A stretch of 64,000 nt of DNA from Brevibacterium sp. CCUG 69071 (GCF_021023135.1 NZ_PGFV01000006.1:1-64000); one strand, 5' to 3'. Numbered from the stretch's first letter, positions 17,872-28,915 are shown. Program-made: numbers and translations. Notes: generated from the sequence alone by a model not told the origin.

Positions 17872-19347
17872 TCAGATGAGCTGCAGGGTCCGGGCGGTGT
17901 ACTCGGAGAGTTCCTTGAGCAGGGTCTCGTCATCGGCGAGGCTGTGGCCGAGCGAGGGGACCATGTCCTTGAGCGAGGGCTCCCAGTCCGCGTACTGGCG
18001 GGGGAAGCAGGTCTTGAGCAGGTTGAGCATGATCGCCACGGCCGTCGAGGCACCCGGTGAGGCGCCGAGCAGGGCCGCGATCGAACCGTCGGCCGAGGAG
18101 ACGAGCTCGGTGCCGAAGCCGAGGACTCCGCCCTTCTTCTCGTCCTTCTTCATCACCTGCACGCGCTGACCGGCCTGGATGAATTCCCAGTCGCTCGGGT
18201 CGATGTTCGGGATGAACTCGTGCATCGACTCGAAGCGGGCCTTCTTCGAGGCGGCCAGCTCGCTGACCAGGTAGGTGACGAGGTCGGTGTTGTCCTTGGC
18301 GACATTGAGCATCGTCGCCAGGTTGTTTCCGCGCACGGAGAACGGCAGGTCGGTGAAGCGGCCGCCCTTGAGGAACTTCGGGGAGAAGCCGGCGTAGGGG
18401 CCGAAGAGCAGGTAGTCCTTGCCGTCGACGACGCGGGTGTCGAGGTGCGGCACGGACATCGCCGGGGCGCCGAAGGAGGCCTGGCCGTAGACCTTGGCCT
18501 GATGGCGGGCGACGAGGTCGGGGTTCGAGGTGCGCAGGAAGATGCCGGAGACGGGGAATCCGCCGTAGCCGCGGCCCTCGGGGATGCCGGACTTCTGCAG
18601 CAGCGGCAGGGCACCGCCGCCGGCGCCGACGAAGACGAACTTCGCACCGATCCGATGGGTTTCATGGGACAGCTGGTCCTTGACGGTGACCGTCCAGCCG
18701 TCGGAGGCGCGGTCGAGGTCGGTGACCTGGTGGTTGGTGCGGACCGTGGCGCCCTTGTCGGCGACGTAGCTGAGCAGCTGACGCGACAGCGAGCCGAAGT
18801 CGACATCGGTGCCGAGCTTGGTCCGGGAGATGCCGTTGACCTGGCCGGGGCCGCGGCCTTCGAACATCAGCGGCAGCCACTCGGCCTGGGTGGCGGGGTC
18901 GTCGGTGAACTCCATCTCGGCGAACAGCGGGTTGCGGACCATCTGCTCGCGACGGTTCTTGATGTAGTCGCGTCCCTTCTCACCCCGGCCGTAGCTGATG
19001 TGCGGGACCTGGTTGATAAACGACTTCGGGTCCGGCAGGACGCCGTTGTCGACGAGGTGCGACCAGTACTGACGGGAGTGATGGAACTGCTCGTTGATCT
19101 GCGAGGCCTTCTTCAGGTCGATGTGACCGTCGGCGTCCTCGGGGGTGTAGTTGAGTTCGCAGAGGGCGGCGTGTCCGGTGCCGGCGTTGTTCCACGGGTC
19201 GGAGCTCTCTTCGGCGACGTAGTCGAGCTTCTCGTAGACCCGGATGTCCCACTCGGGCTGAAGCTCGGTGAGCATCGCACCCAGGGTGGCGCTCATGATG
19301 CCGCCGCCGATCAAGACGACGTCAACCTTTTCCTGCGTTGAGGGCAT
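17872..19347 (-). CDS. mqo: malate:quinone oxidoreductase
   Basis: FAD-dependent membrane-associated enzyme oxidising malate to oxaloacetate and passing electrons to quinone. The product is 491 aa, normal for the family. The FAD motif VVLIGGGIMSATLGAML is at the N-terminus; NNAGTGHAALCELNYTP, GRGPGQVNGISRTKLGTDVDFG and the C-terminal LLGASPGASTAVAIML are all Mqo signatures. ATG 19347 is preferred over ATG 19359: gagag is well placed for the former, whereas gagga directly abuts the latter. It converges with allE across a strong hairpin. It competes with malic enzyme for malate. Confidence 0.95.
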   Translation of the reverse strand: MPSTQEKVDVVLIGGGIMSATLGAMLTELQPEWDIRVYEKLDYVAEESSDPWNNAGTGHAALCELNYTPEDADGHIDLKKASQINEQFHHSRQYWSHLVDNGVLPDPKSFINQVPHISYGRGEKGRDYIKNRREQMVRNPLFAEMEFTDDPATQAEWLPLMFEGRGPGQVNGISRTKLGTDVDFGSLSRQLLSYVADKGATVRTNHQVTDLDRASDGWTVTVKDQLSHETHRIGAKFVFVGAGGGALPLLQKSGIPEGRGYGGFPVSGIFLRTSNPDLVARHQAKVYGQASFGAPAMSVPHLDTRVVDGKDYLLFGPYAGFSPKFLKGGRFTDLPFSVRGNNLATMLNVAKDNTDLVTYLVSELAASKKARFESMHEFIPNIDPSDWEFIQAGQRVQVMKKDEKKGGVLGFGTELVSSADGSIAALLGASPGASTAVAIMLNLLKTCFPRQYADWEPSLKDMVPSLGHSLADDETLLKELSEYTARTLQLI

Positions 19348-19564
19348 TTCGACTCTCATTCCTCGTCACTGAACTGTATGGTCTTCGACTCACAGACTAC
19401 TCTCCGGCCGCGGCGAACCGATAACCCGGGGAGGGGTGACGGACGGCCCGTGCGAGCAAGCTCACAACCGGCATGCGTCCCGTCGGCGACTCGAATTCCG
19501 GCCGTTCGGACCTTTTGCGCGGACACCCTGTGTCGGCCGCCACAAGGTATGCAACTATGGGCAC

Positions 19565-20665
19565 ATGTCGAATCGATTCCGTCTTCGCGAGGCCCTCAGC
19601 CAGTTCCCGCCCTATGTCCCGGGCAAACCTCCCGTGCAGGCACCCGGCCTGACCCCGTTCAAACTGTCCTCGAACGAGAACCACCTGCCGCCGCTGCCGG
19701 GTGTCCTCGACGCGGTCACCGACGGCGGACAGATCCCCGCGAACTATCCCGACCCGAAGTCGACGAAGCTCGTCGCGGATCTCGCCGACCACCTCGGCGT
19801 GGAGCCCGCGGAGGTGGTGCCCGGTGCCGGCGCCTCGGAGGTGCTCTCGGCGCTGACGAACATCACGCTCGAAGCGGGGACTTCGGTCGTCTACCCCTGG
19901 CCCTCGTTCGAGATGTACCCGATCCTTGCCGCGGCGCGGGGAGCCGAGAAGCGGGCCGTGCCGACCCTGCCCGACGGCCGCCACGACTTCCAGGGGCTGC
20001 TCTCCGAGATCGACCAGACCACCGGGCTGGTCCTCCTGTGCTCACCGAACAACCCCACCGGACCGGCGATCACGACCGAGGAACTCGACGGCTTCCTCGC
20101 CGAGGTGCCCGCCGACGTCATCGTCGCCCTCGACGAGGCGTACTTCGAATTCGCCACCGGCGCCGAGGCAGTCGACGGTCTGGCCGCCTACCGGAAGCAC
20201 CCGAACCTCGTCCTCGTGCGGACCTTCTCCAAGGCCCACGGGCTGGCCGGTCTGCGGGTCGGCTACGGAGTCGCCGATGAGACGATCGCGACCGCCCTGC
20301 GGCAGGTCATCGCCCCCTTCAGCGTCACCGCCGTCGCCCAGGCCGCGGCCGCGGAGTCCCTCGGGAGGGTCGGAGAGGTCCTCGTCCGGGCCAAGCAGGT
20401 GGCGGCCGACCGCGACCGCTTCGCCGCAGATCTGCGCGAACTCGGCTTCGACGTCCCCGATTCCGAAGGCAACTACGTGTGGGTGGCCCTCGACCCCGAG
20501 GAGGCCGTGGCCTTCGAAGGGGCCTGCGCCGAGGTGGCCGTGGCGATCCGCCGACTCACCGGAGGCGTGCGGATCAGCATCGGCCCAGACGAGGCACTCG
20601 ACCGGGTGCGCACGGTGGCGGCGACCTTCGCCGCCGAGCGCCGGGACCGGTCCGCGCAGGCATGA
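19565..20665 (+). CDS. hisC: histidinol-phosphate / aromatic aminotransferase (HisC/Pat type)
   Basis: PLP-dependent class I/II aminotransferase, 366 aa. Motifs: KLSSNENHLPPLP at the N-terminus, CSPNNPTGP, DEAYFEF with the pyridine-N-binding Asp, RTFSKAHGLAGLRVGYG with the Schiff-base Lys, and RISIG near the C-terminus. It could be HisC or the aromatic aminotransferase Pat; the sequence alone does not decide, and no his operon surrounds it. Start 19565 fits the family N-terminus; the in-frame extension to 19436 is not family-like. Its stop overlaps the next gene's start by 4 nt. Confidence 0.88.
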   Translation: MSNRFRLREALSQFPPYVPGKPPVQAPGLTPFKLSSNENHLPPLPGVLDAVTDGGQIPANYPDPKSTKLVADLADHLGVEPAEVVPGAGASEVLSALTNITLEAGTSVVYPWPSFEMYPILAAARGAEKRAVPTLPDGRHDFQGLLSEIDQTTGLVLLCSPNNPTGPAITTEELDGFLAEVPADVIVALDEAYFEFATGAEAVDGLAAYRKHPNLVLVRTFSKAHGLAGLRVGYGVADETIATALRQVIAPFSVTAVAQAAAAESLGRVGEVLVRAKQVAADRDRFAADLRELGFDVPDSEGNYVWVALDPEEAVAFEGACAEVAVAIRRLTGGVRISIGPDEALDRVRTVAATFAAERRDRSAQA

Positions 20666-22044
20666 ATCCAGACGACCTGTCGGCACGGCTGAGCCCCGGG
20701 GCACTCGTGACCGACGCTGATGTCATCGCCGCCCACGCGGCCGACAAGGCCCTGTTCTGCCCGGCCGGGACCGCCTCGGCGCTGGTCAGGGCGCGCTCGG
20801 TCGACGACGTCGTGTCGGTGATGCGCTTCGCCACCGAGCATCGGATCCCCGTGGTCACGCAGGGGGCGCGGACGGGATTGTCCGGGGCGGCCAACGCCGT
20901 CGACGGCTGTCTGCTGCTCAACGTGGCGGGCCTGAATGAGATCCTCGACATCGACCCGGTCAATCAGACCTGCACCGTCGAACCCGGTGTCATCAACCAG
21001 GACCTCAAATCGGCCCTGGCCGAACACGGTCTGTCGTATCCGCCGGATCCGGGATCGGTGGCGATCTCGACGATCGGCGGCAATGTCGCCACGAACGCCG
21101 GGGGCATGTGCTGTGTGAAGTACGGGGTGACGAAGGACTACGTGCGCTCGCTGACTGTCGTCCTCCCCGACGGAACCCTGACCCGGTTGGGCCGGGTCAC
21201 CGCGAAGGGCGTGGCCGGCCTCGACATGGCCTCCCTGTTCATCGGCTCCGAGGGGACCCTGGGCGTCATCGTCGAGATCACCCTGGGACTCAAGCCGCTG
21301 TTGAGCCCTCCGATCACCGGGGTGGGGATCTTCCCGTCGATGGCCGCCGCCGGACACACGGTCACCGAGTTCATGTCGAGCGGGGCGGCCCCGTCCCTGC
21401 TCGAACTCATCGACGGTCCGACCGTGGGCATGCTCAACGCCTACGGGGACTTCGGTCTGCCCGACGGCGCCGGTGCCCTGCTGCTGGTCCAGTCGGATGC
21501 TCCAGGTGCCGGCGGTGTCGCCGAGCTCGAGGCGTTCAAGACCATCGCGGAGGCTCAAGGGGCCGATGAGGTGTTCTTCTCGGATGATCCGGCCGACTCC
21601 GAGATGCTCGTGGCGGCCAGGCGGGCGGTGTCGCCGGCGATGGAGAAGTATGCGAACAGCCTCGGCGGGGGAGAGCTCATCGATGATGTGTGCATTCCGC
21701 GCTCCCGGCTGGGGGAGTTCTTCGAGAGTCTCGCCGCCATCGACGCCGAGGCCGGGGTCGAGGTGGCCACGGCCGGTCATGCCGGGGACGGGAACATGCA
21801 CCCGAGCGTGCTCTTCGATGCCTCAGATGAGGCCCAGGTCGCCGAGGCGCGGGAGGTGTTCGCGTCGATCATGCAGCTGGGTCTCGACCTGGGTGGCACG
21901 ATCACCGGTGAGCATGGGGTGGGTTACCTCAAACGCGACTGGCTGGTCCGCGAGCTCGACGAGGGAGCCCGGCTGCTGCAGGTCAGCCTCAAGGAGGCCG
22001 TGGATCCCCTCGGCATCCTCAACCCGGGGAAGATGCTCGGCTGA
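20662..22044 (+). CDS. FAD-linked oxidase, GlcD/D-2-hydroxyacid dehydrogenase type
   Basis: Flavoprotein of the VAO/PCMH family oxidising a 2-hydroxyacid such as glycolate, D-lactate or D-2-hydroxyglutarate. The 460-aa product has the FAD-binding segment VTQGARTGLSGAANAVDG, PPDPGSVAISTIGGNVATNAGGMCCVKYGVT and the C-terminal HAGDGNMHPS and GGTITGEHGVGYLKRDWL motifs, the last with the catalytic-type His. It starts in an ATGA overlap with hisC. If the substrate is glycolate it would supply glyoxylate to the gcl branch; no glcE/glcF genes are present. The substrate is undetermined. Confidence 0.85.
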   Translation: MNPDDLSARLSPGALVTDADVIAAHAADKALFCPAGTASALVRARSVDDVVSVMRFATEHRIPVVTQGARTGLSGAANAVDGCLLLNVAGLNEILDIDPVNQTCTVEPGVINQDLKSALAEHGLSYPPDPGSVAISTIGGNVATNAGGMCCVKYGVTKDYVRSLTVVLPDGTLTRLGRVTAKGVAGLDMASLFIGSEGTLGVIVEITLGLKPLLSPPITGVGIFPSMAAAGHTVTEFMSSGAAPSLLELIDGPTVGMLNAYGDFGLPDGAGALLLVQSDAPGAGGVAELEAFKTIAEAQGADEVFFSDDPADSEMLVAARRAVSPAMEKYANSLGGGELIDDVCIPRSRLGEFFESLAAIDAEAGVEVATAGHAGDGNMHPSVLFDASDEAQVAEAREVFASIMQLGLDLGGTITGEHGVGYLKRDWLVRELDEGARLLQVSLKEAVDPLGILNPGKMLG

Positions 22045-22135
22045 GACCACCCGGCGGCGACCCCGTATGACGCCGTGTTGCGCACGATGACCGGCCAAGG
22101 GCATCGCTTCGCCTCGGCGGTCTATCGTCTGTGAC

Positions 22136-23134
22136 ATGACTCTCACACAGTTGCCCATCCTCGACCTCAGCCGCGCCGAGGACCCCGCTACGGCCGAGGC
22201 ATTTCGTGCCGACCTGGCCCGCATCACTCACGAGATCGGATTCTTCTACCTCGTCGGGCACGGCATCCCCGACGCCGAATTCTCCCGCATCATCGAGGTG
22301 GCCGAGCGGTTCTTCGCCCTCCCGGAGGAGGAGAAGCTGGCGATCGAGAACACGAACTCGCCTCACTTCCGCGGCTACACCCGCACCGGCGGGGAACGCA
22401 CCCGGGGGAAGGTCGACTGGCGCGAGCAGATCGACATCGGACCCGAACGTGACCCCGTGGCTGAACCGGTCCACGACTTCGACAACCTCACCGGCCCCAA
22501 TCAGTACCCGGCCGCACTGCCCGAACTGCGGGAGGCCACGGACTCTTGGCATGCTCAGCTGACCGAGGTCGGGAATCGGCTGCTCGGCCAGTGGGCGCTC
22601 AGCCTCGGACAGGAGGCCGACCACTTCGCCTCGGCGTTCGCGAACGACCCCGAATCGTTCATCAAGATCGTCCGCTATCCCGCCGCCGAGGACGATGCCG
22701 TGACACAGGGAGTCGGCGAGCACCGTGACGGCGGAACGCTCACCCTGCTCTACCCGCAGCCGGGAACCACAGGCCTGCAGGTCCAGACCGATGACGGTTG
22801 GATCGACGCCGACCCGATCGAGAACGCCTTCGTCGTCAACATCGGCAAACTCCTCGAGGTCGCCACGAACGGCTACCTCAAGGCCACGGTCCACCGGGTG
22901 CTGCCGACCCGTCCCGGCGAGGACCGGATCTCCATCCCGTTCTTCTACAACCCCGCACTGAGCTCGCAGCTGCCTCCCGTCGACCTGCCCGCGGAATTGG
23001 CCGAGAAGGCGCGCGGAGTCTCCGTGGACGAACTCGACGCGCTGCACTCGGTGTACGGGGAGAACGCGTTCCTCTCCCGCCTGCGCTCACATCCCAATGT
23101 CGCGCAGAGGCACTACCCGGAGCACGTGAGCTGA
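22136..23134 (+). CDS. isopenicillin-N-synthase-like 2OG-Fe(II) oxygenase
   Basis: Non-haem iron dioxygenase of the IPNS/DIOX family, 332 aa. The N-terminal DIOX_N region contains ITHEIGFFYLVGHGIPD. The iron triad is H196 and D198 (GEHRDGG) with H253 (TVHRVLP), and the 2-oxoglutarate-binding Arg is in DRISIPFF. The substrate is unknown. A -10 box TATCGT (22123-22128) ends 7 nt before the ATG, so the mRNA is probably leaderless. It is a single gene, convergent with mmuM 14 nt away. Confidence 0.85.
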   Translation: MTLTQLPILDLSRAEDPATAEAFRADLARITHEIGFFYLVGHGIPDAEFSRIIEVAERFFALPEEEKLAIENTNSPHFRGYTRTGGERTRGKVDWREQIDIGPERDPVAEPVHDFDNLTGPNQYPAALPELREATDSWHAQLTEVGNRLLGQWALSLGQEADHFASAFANDPESFIKIVRYPAAEDDAVTQGVGEHRDGGTLTLLYPQPGTTGLQVQTDDGWIDADPIENAFVVNIGKLLEVATNGYLKATVHRVLPTRPGEDRISIPFFYNPALSSQLPPVDLPAELAEKARGVSVDELDALHSVYGENAFLSRLRSHPNVAQRHYPEHVS

Positions 23135-23148
23135 ACTGAGCTGAGCTT

Positions 23149-24066
23149 TCAGCCTCGGCCGATCCCCGAGGCCAGGGCCGCGATGTGGTCCGGCGTGGTC
23201 CGGCAGCAGCCGCCGATGAACAGCGCTCCGGTCTCCGTCCATTCGTCGACGGGCCAGGAGCCGACTCCCGCCCCGTTGCTGTCCTGCCAGGTCATGGCTT
23301 CGGCGTCGTAGCGCTCGCCCGAGTTCGGGTAGGCGATGAGCGGCAGATCCGTGTGTGCGCCGAGCTCGCGCAGCGCCGGGGTGACCAGGCCCGGACGGAC
23401 GCAGTTGACGCCGATCGCCTCGATGCTCGCCGAGGTGGACGCCGCCTCGGCGAGATCCGCCAGGGCCGATCCGTCCGGCAGGTGGGTCCCGTCACCGGCC
23501 AGCGTCACACTCAGCCACGCGGGAAGCCCGTACTCGGCGGCGAGCCGGCCGAGGACCAGGATCTCGTCGATGCGCGGCTGCGTCTCGATCGCGAGCAGGT
23601 CGACTCCCGCTTCGGCGAGAGCCTCGATGCGGGGACGGTGGAAGTCGGCGAACTCGGCCTCTGAGAGGCGGTAGTCGCCGGTGTATTCGGAACCGTCGCC
23701 GAGTGCGGCACCGTAGGGGCCGATGGAGCCCGCGACGAGGGCTTCGCCGCCCGCGGCGGAGCGAGCGACCTCGACGCTTCTGGTGATGAGTCCGCGGCCC
23801 GCGGCGGCATCGATGCCGGCCCGCGTGAAGCCGAGGGGGGTGGCCTGGTAGCTCGCGGTCGTGACGATTCGGGCACCGGCGCGGATGAAGGCGGCGTGCA
23901 CCTCGGCGATGGTGTCGGGGTCATCGCGGAGCAGGTCGGCCGACCACAGCTCATGGCCGAGGTCGACGCCGCGGCTCTCCAGTGCGGTGCCCAGCCCGCC
24001 GTCGATGACGATGGGCGTGCCGGTGTCGAGTGCGTGCTCGAGCGTCTCGGTGAAGGTCTCGGTCAT
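23149..24066 (-). CDS. mmuM: homocysteine S-methyltransferase
   Basis: Transfers a methyl group (for example from S-methylmethionine) to homocysteine, giving methionine. The 305-aa TIM barrel has the N-terminal DGGLGTALESRG, GSIGPYGAAL, the first zinc Cys in GVNCVRPG and the C-terminal zinc pair GGCCRTTPDHI. The start at 24066 matches the family N-terminus; the in-frame extension to 24786 is the antisense of tgt. It is divergent from tgt with only 21 nt between the start codons, and their -10 boxes overlap at 24073-24081. Confidence 0.92.
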   Translation of the reverse strand: MTETFTETLEHALDTGTPIVIDGGLGTALESRGVDLGHELWSADLLRDDPDTIAEVHAAFIRAGARIVTTASYQATPLGFTRAGIDAAAGRGLITRSVEVARSAAGGEALVAGSIGPYGAALGDGSEYTGDYRLSEAEFADFHRPRIEALAEAGVDLLAIETQPRIDEILVLGRLAAEYGLPAWLSVTLAGDGTHLPDGSALADLAEAASTSASIEAIGVNCVRPGLVTPALRELGAHTDLPLIAYPNSGERYDAEAMTWQDSNGAGVGSWPVDEWTETGALFIGGCCRTTPDHIAALASGIGRG

Positions 24067-24072
24067 GGTCCC

Positions 24073-25353
<1,281 letters not shown>

Positions 25354-25460
25354 GAGTACCCCGTTGTCGCCGTTCACGCGCGGCATCACAAGGCCACCGC
25401 GGTGCCGCGCATGTTCTGCGCGGGTGTGCGCGGCCGACGGTTCGCTCAGTCAACACTTAG

Positions 25461-25496
25461 CTCGAAAACATCGTCTCGGGTGACGATGTTTTCGAG
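25461..25496. repeat. palindromic repeat family 2, copy A
   Basis: A perfect 15-bp stem (25461-25475, 25482-25496) with a 6-nt loop, and outer complementary ctcagtc/gactgag segments. Related copies lie at 50705-50734 and 63284-63339. It sits between the convergent tgt and yhhQ and may be a bidirectional terminator. Nothing else was recognised in the 246-nt gap. Confidence 0.6.
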
Positions 25497-25599
25497 ATTC
25501 GCGTGGACTGAGGCGCGCGTACCGACACCCGGCACTGTGGACAGTCGCCGATACGTCAATGGATACCTCGAGTCACAGCGGTCAGCCGGCCCGGCGCGC

Positions 25600-26346
25600 C
25601 TATCGACTCGCGTCGGCGGGCAGATCGTAGCTGGGTTCGTGCTTCTTGACGATCTTGATCACGCGGTAGGTCACCGGCATGAGGATGACTTCGACGGCGA
25701 CCTTGTAGACGAAGCCGACGATGATGTAGTTGATGAAGTCGAGGCCCGGGATGACTCCGGCGAAGGCGATGATGCAGAAGAGCAGGGTATCGACGAACTC
25801 CCCGACACCGGTCGAGGTGAGCAGGCGGACCCACAGCTTCGATTCGCCCATCCGCTTCTTCACGGCCACGAGCACCCAGGAGTTGAGCAGCTGGCCGACG
25901 AAATAGCCGACCAGGGAGGCCGCGACGATGCGCGGGTAGAAGCCGAGGACCGCGGCGAAGGCGTCCTGGTTCTCATACCCCGGCCCCGGAGGTGAGATGA
26001 GGACGAGCCAGAAGACGAAGGTCGCGAGGATCTGCAGACCGAAACCGGTGATCACGGCCTTGCGGGCGGCCTTGAAGCCGTAGACCTCGCTGATCACGTC
26101 GCCGAGGATGTAGGCGATGGGGAAGAGGAACGCTCCGCCGTCGGTGACGATGGGGCCGAAGCCGATGACCTTCGTCGCGGAGATGTTGGAGATGATGAGC
26201 ACCGCGGCGAAGACGGCGAGGAACACCGCGTAGTAGCGGCCCCGGGAGGATGCGAAGGCCGCGAGGCGGTTGGTCGGGAGGTCATCCGCCGGGTCGTCTG
26301 CACGACCCGGCCGTCCAGACTCGGATTCAGGCGTCGTCGGCGACAA
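25600..26346 (-). CDS. yhhQ: queuosine precursor transporter, YhhQ/VUT1 family
   Basis: Integral membrane importer of preQ0/preQ1 or queuine. The 248-aa product has about six hydrophobic segments after a hydrophilic ~35-residue N-terminus. Family features include IISNISATKVIGFGP, GGAFLFPIAYILGDVISEVYGFKAARK and GEFVDTLLFCIIAFAG. The only start codon before the first membrane segment is TTG 26346, which overlaps the end of the upstream peptidase gene by 20 nt, so translation is probably coupled. Convergent with tgt, its functional partner in queuosine salvage. Confidence 0.9.
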   Translation of the reverse strand: MSPTTPESESGRPGRADDPADDLPTNRLAAFASSRGRYYAVFLAVFAAVLIISNISATKVIGFGPIVTDGGAFLFPIAYILGDVISEVYGFKAARKAVITGFGLQILATFVFWLVLISPPGPGYENQDAFAAVLGFYPRIVAASLVGYFVGQLLNSWVLVAVKKRMGESKLWVRLLTSTGVGEFVDTLLFCIIAFAGVIPGLDFINYIIVGFVYKVAVEVILMPVTYRVIKIVKKHEPSYDLPADASR

Positions 26347-28915
26347 CGGTGATCTCCTTCCCGTTCGTCACCGCGAGCAGCTGCGAGTACGTCAGCGGCA
26401 TCATCGAATTCGGCGTCCCCGCGCCCGCCCAGAGCACGGGGTGCGCGGCCAGGGTGACATCGACATAGGTCGGGATCGCCTGCGGGTGCCCGCAGGGGGC
26501 GACGCCGCCGATGACCTGGCCGGTGGCTGAGCGGACGAAGTCCTTGTCGGCGCGATCGAGAGAGTCCACGCCGATGAGCTTCGCGACATGGTCGGTGTCC
26601 ACGCGGTGGGCTCCGGAGGCCATGATGAGGACGGGTTCGCCGTCGGCGGAGAAGATCAGGCTGTTCGCGATCGCCCCGACCTCGACTCCGAGCTCTGCCG
26701 CCGCCGAGGCTGCTGTCGGGGTGGCATCGGCGAACAGTTCGATCCGGGGTTCGATGCCCGCGGCCTCGAGTGCGGTCGCGACCTTCTCGTGGTTGGGGTG
26801 CGGGTCGGGTGCCTCAGCCGCCGAGGCGGTCGTCGGCTCGGGCTCGGATTCGACGTCGGGTTCGGGCTCGGCATCGGCCACCGGTTCGGCCAGCCCGCGA
26901 CGGCGCAGCAGGGGAGCGACATCGGGGCGGGTGCCGAAGAACTTCTCGATCGCACTCATCGGATCCACCGAGTAGCCGGGGGCGAGGATGGCTTCGCGGA
27001 AGGCATCGCCGGCCTCCCGGTTGAGTCCGCCCTGGTTCTCGAACCATTCGCTGACCCAGGCCGCGATGACCTCGGAGTAGAGGTAGGAGTAGTAGCCGGC
27101 GGCGTACCCGGAGGCGAAGATGTGCCCGAAGTATGGAGTGCGGTAGCGCGGAGGCACGAGCGGGGAGAACCCGGCGGCGGCGAGGACCTCGGATTCGAAG
27201 GACAGGACGTCGGTGATGTGCTCTCCGGCCTCGAGCGAATGCCAGGACAGGTCGAGCATCGCGGCGGCGAGGTATTCGATGGTGGAGAAGCCCTGCCCGA
27301 ACTTCTCGGATTCGATGAGGGCGTCGACGAGTGTCGCGGGCATCGGCTCACCGGTGTCGACGTGTTTGGCGAAGTGGGGGAGCACCTGCGGGTGGAAGGC
27401 CCACATCTCGTTGAGCTGGGAGGGGAATTCGACATAGTCGCGCGGCACCGAGGTGCCGGCGGTCGAGGGGTAGGTCGAGTTCGCGAACAGGCCGTGGAGG
27501 ACATGGCCGAATTCGTGGAAGAGGGTGGTCAGCTCGGTCGGGTTGAGCAGGGTGGGTCGGCCCGGTCCCGGCTTCGCGAGGTTGAGTGAGAGGGTGACGA
27601 CGGGCAGGTGTCCGGTCAGCCGGGAGGAGGGGACGAGTTCGTCCATCCAGGCGCCGCCGCGTTTGGTGTCTCGTGAGTAGGGGTCGAGGAGCACGAGCCC
27701 CAGGGGGCGTTCGTTGGCGTCGGTGACCTCGAAGGCGCGGACGTCCTCGTGCCAGCCGATGATGCCCTCGCGTGGGGCGAAGGTGATTCCGTAGAGTCCG
27801 GTGGCGGCCCGGAAGACGCCCTCGGTCAGCACGGTGTCGAATTCGAAGTACTTGGCCACCTCGTCGGGGTCGATGCCGTACTCGTCGTGCTGGAACTTCG
27901 TCAGGTAGTACTTGACGTCGGAGGCGGGGACGTCGTCGAGGCCGTAGCGCTCCTTCACCGTGGCCAGTTCCGCATCGAGCTGGGCATTGGCCGGGGCGAT
28001 GAGGGAGGACACGATGTCCGCGGCGGCATCGGGGTTGCCGGCGGTCTGGTTGTCGATCGCATAGGAGGAGTAGGAGGGGTAGCCGAGCAGCATCGCCTGC
28101 AGTGCGCGCAGGGCGGTGGTGTCGGCGACCTGGGTGCGGGTGTCGCCTTCCCCGCCGCGGGATCCGCGGGCGGTGGAGTTGCTGAGCACGTGGCGGCGGG
28201 TCTGCGCGACTTCGAGGGAGCCGAGGGCGAGCTGCTGGGTGAAGTTGTTCAGGGTGAGCAGGAAGCCGTCGAGTCCGCGTTCGGCTGCGCGGGCGGCTGC
28301 GGCGGCGATCTGGTCCTCGCTCAGACCCACAAGCTGCTCGGCATCGCTGAGGTGGACGGCGAGTTCCTGCGTATCCGTCTGCAGAGCCCGGGAGAAGGAG
28401 GTCGCGAGGGTGGTGAGTTCGGCGGCGATCGTCGTCATCTGCTCGCGTTCCTCCTCGCCGAGGCGGGCTCCCGCCCGGACGAAGCGGTCGACGGTGAGCT
28501 CCTGCTGCCGTTTGTCCTCGGGGTTGAGGTCGGTGACGTGGACCTGTTCGATGCGGTGGAAGAGGTCGACGTCGAGCAGAATCGCGGTCTCGGTCGCCGA
28601 CAGCAGGTCCCGCGCCTCGGCGAAGGCCTCGTGGAGTTCGGGACGGAAGTGGTTCGATTCGATGGCGTTGAGTACCGAGGTGATCCGCGACATCGGCACG
28701 GTGGCGGATTCGAAGCGGACCGTGGTGGAGAAGAACGTCACCTCGGTGTCGTCGGCGATGATCGCGGCCACCTCGGCGCGGGCGTAGTCGGTGGCTGTGT
28801 GCACCGCGCTCAGCATCGATTCGGGGGTGACCTGGGAGAAATCGGGGAGAGAATAGTCGCCCTGCGGGTCGAGGAAGGTCTCCCAGACATCGATGCTGTT
28901 CGGATCGGAGCTCAT
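26327..28915 (-). CDS. M3-family oligopeptidase fused to a YbaK aminoacyl-tRNA deacylase domain
   Basis: An 862-aa two-domain protein. Residues 1 to about 675 are a zinc metallopeptidase of family M3 (Dcp/thimet type), with HEFGH at 467-471 and a downstream Glu. An acidic Pro/Glu linker (about 675-705, rich in EPEP) leads to residues 706-862, a YbaK/ProX-like domain with HVAKLIG (catalytic-type Lys), ATGQVIGGVAPCGH and a C-terminal PLTYSQLLAVTNG. YbaK domains hydrolyse mischarged tRNA, whereas M3 enzymes cleave short peptides. The two are normally separate genes. No stop or frameshift separates them here. The yhhQ start overlaps its 3' end. Confidence 0.9.
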   Translation of the reverse strand: MSSDPNSIDVWETFLDPQGDYSLPDFSQVTPESMLSAVHTATDYARAEVAAIIADDTEVTFFSTTVRFESATVPMSRITSVLNAIESNHFRPELHEAFAEARDLLSATETAILLDVDLFHRIEQVHVTDLNPEDKRQQELTVDRFVRAGARLGEEEREQMTTIAAELTTLATSFSRALQTDTQELAVHLSDAEQLVGLSEDQIAAAAARAAERGLDGFLLTLNNFTQQLALGSLEVAQTRRHVLSNSTARGSRGGEGDTRTQVADTTALRALQAMLLGYPSYSSYAIDNQTAGNPDAAADIVSSLIAPANAQLDAELATVKERYGLDDVPASDVKYYLTKFQHDEYGIDPDEVAKYFEFDTVLTEGVFRAATGLYGITFAPREGIIGWHEDVRAFEVTDANERPLGLVLLDPYSRDTKRGGAWMDELVPSSRLTGHLPVVTLSLNLAKPGPGRPTLLNPTELTTLFHEFGHVLHGLFANSTYPSTAGTSVPRDYVEFPSQLNEMWAFHPQVLPHFAKHVDTGEPMPATLVDALIESEKFGQGFSTIEYLAAAMLDLSWHSLEAGEHITDVLSFESEVLAAAGFSPLVPPRYRTPYFGHIFASGYAAGYYSYLYSEVIAAWVSEWFENQGGLNREAGDAFREAILAPGYSVDPMSAIEKFFGTRPDVAPLLRRRGLAEPVADAEPEPDVESEPEPTTASAAEAPDPHPNHEKVATALEAAGIEPRIELFADATPTAASAAAELGVEVGAIANSLIFSADGEPVLIMASGAHRVDTDHVAKLIGVDSLDRADKDFVRSATGQVIGGVAPCGHPQAIPTYVDVTLAAHPVLWAGAGTPNSMMPLTYSQLLAVTNGKEITVVADDA

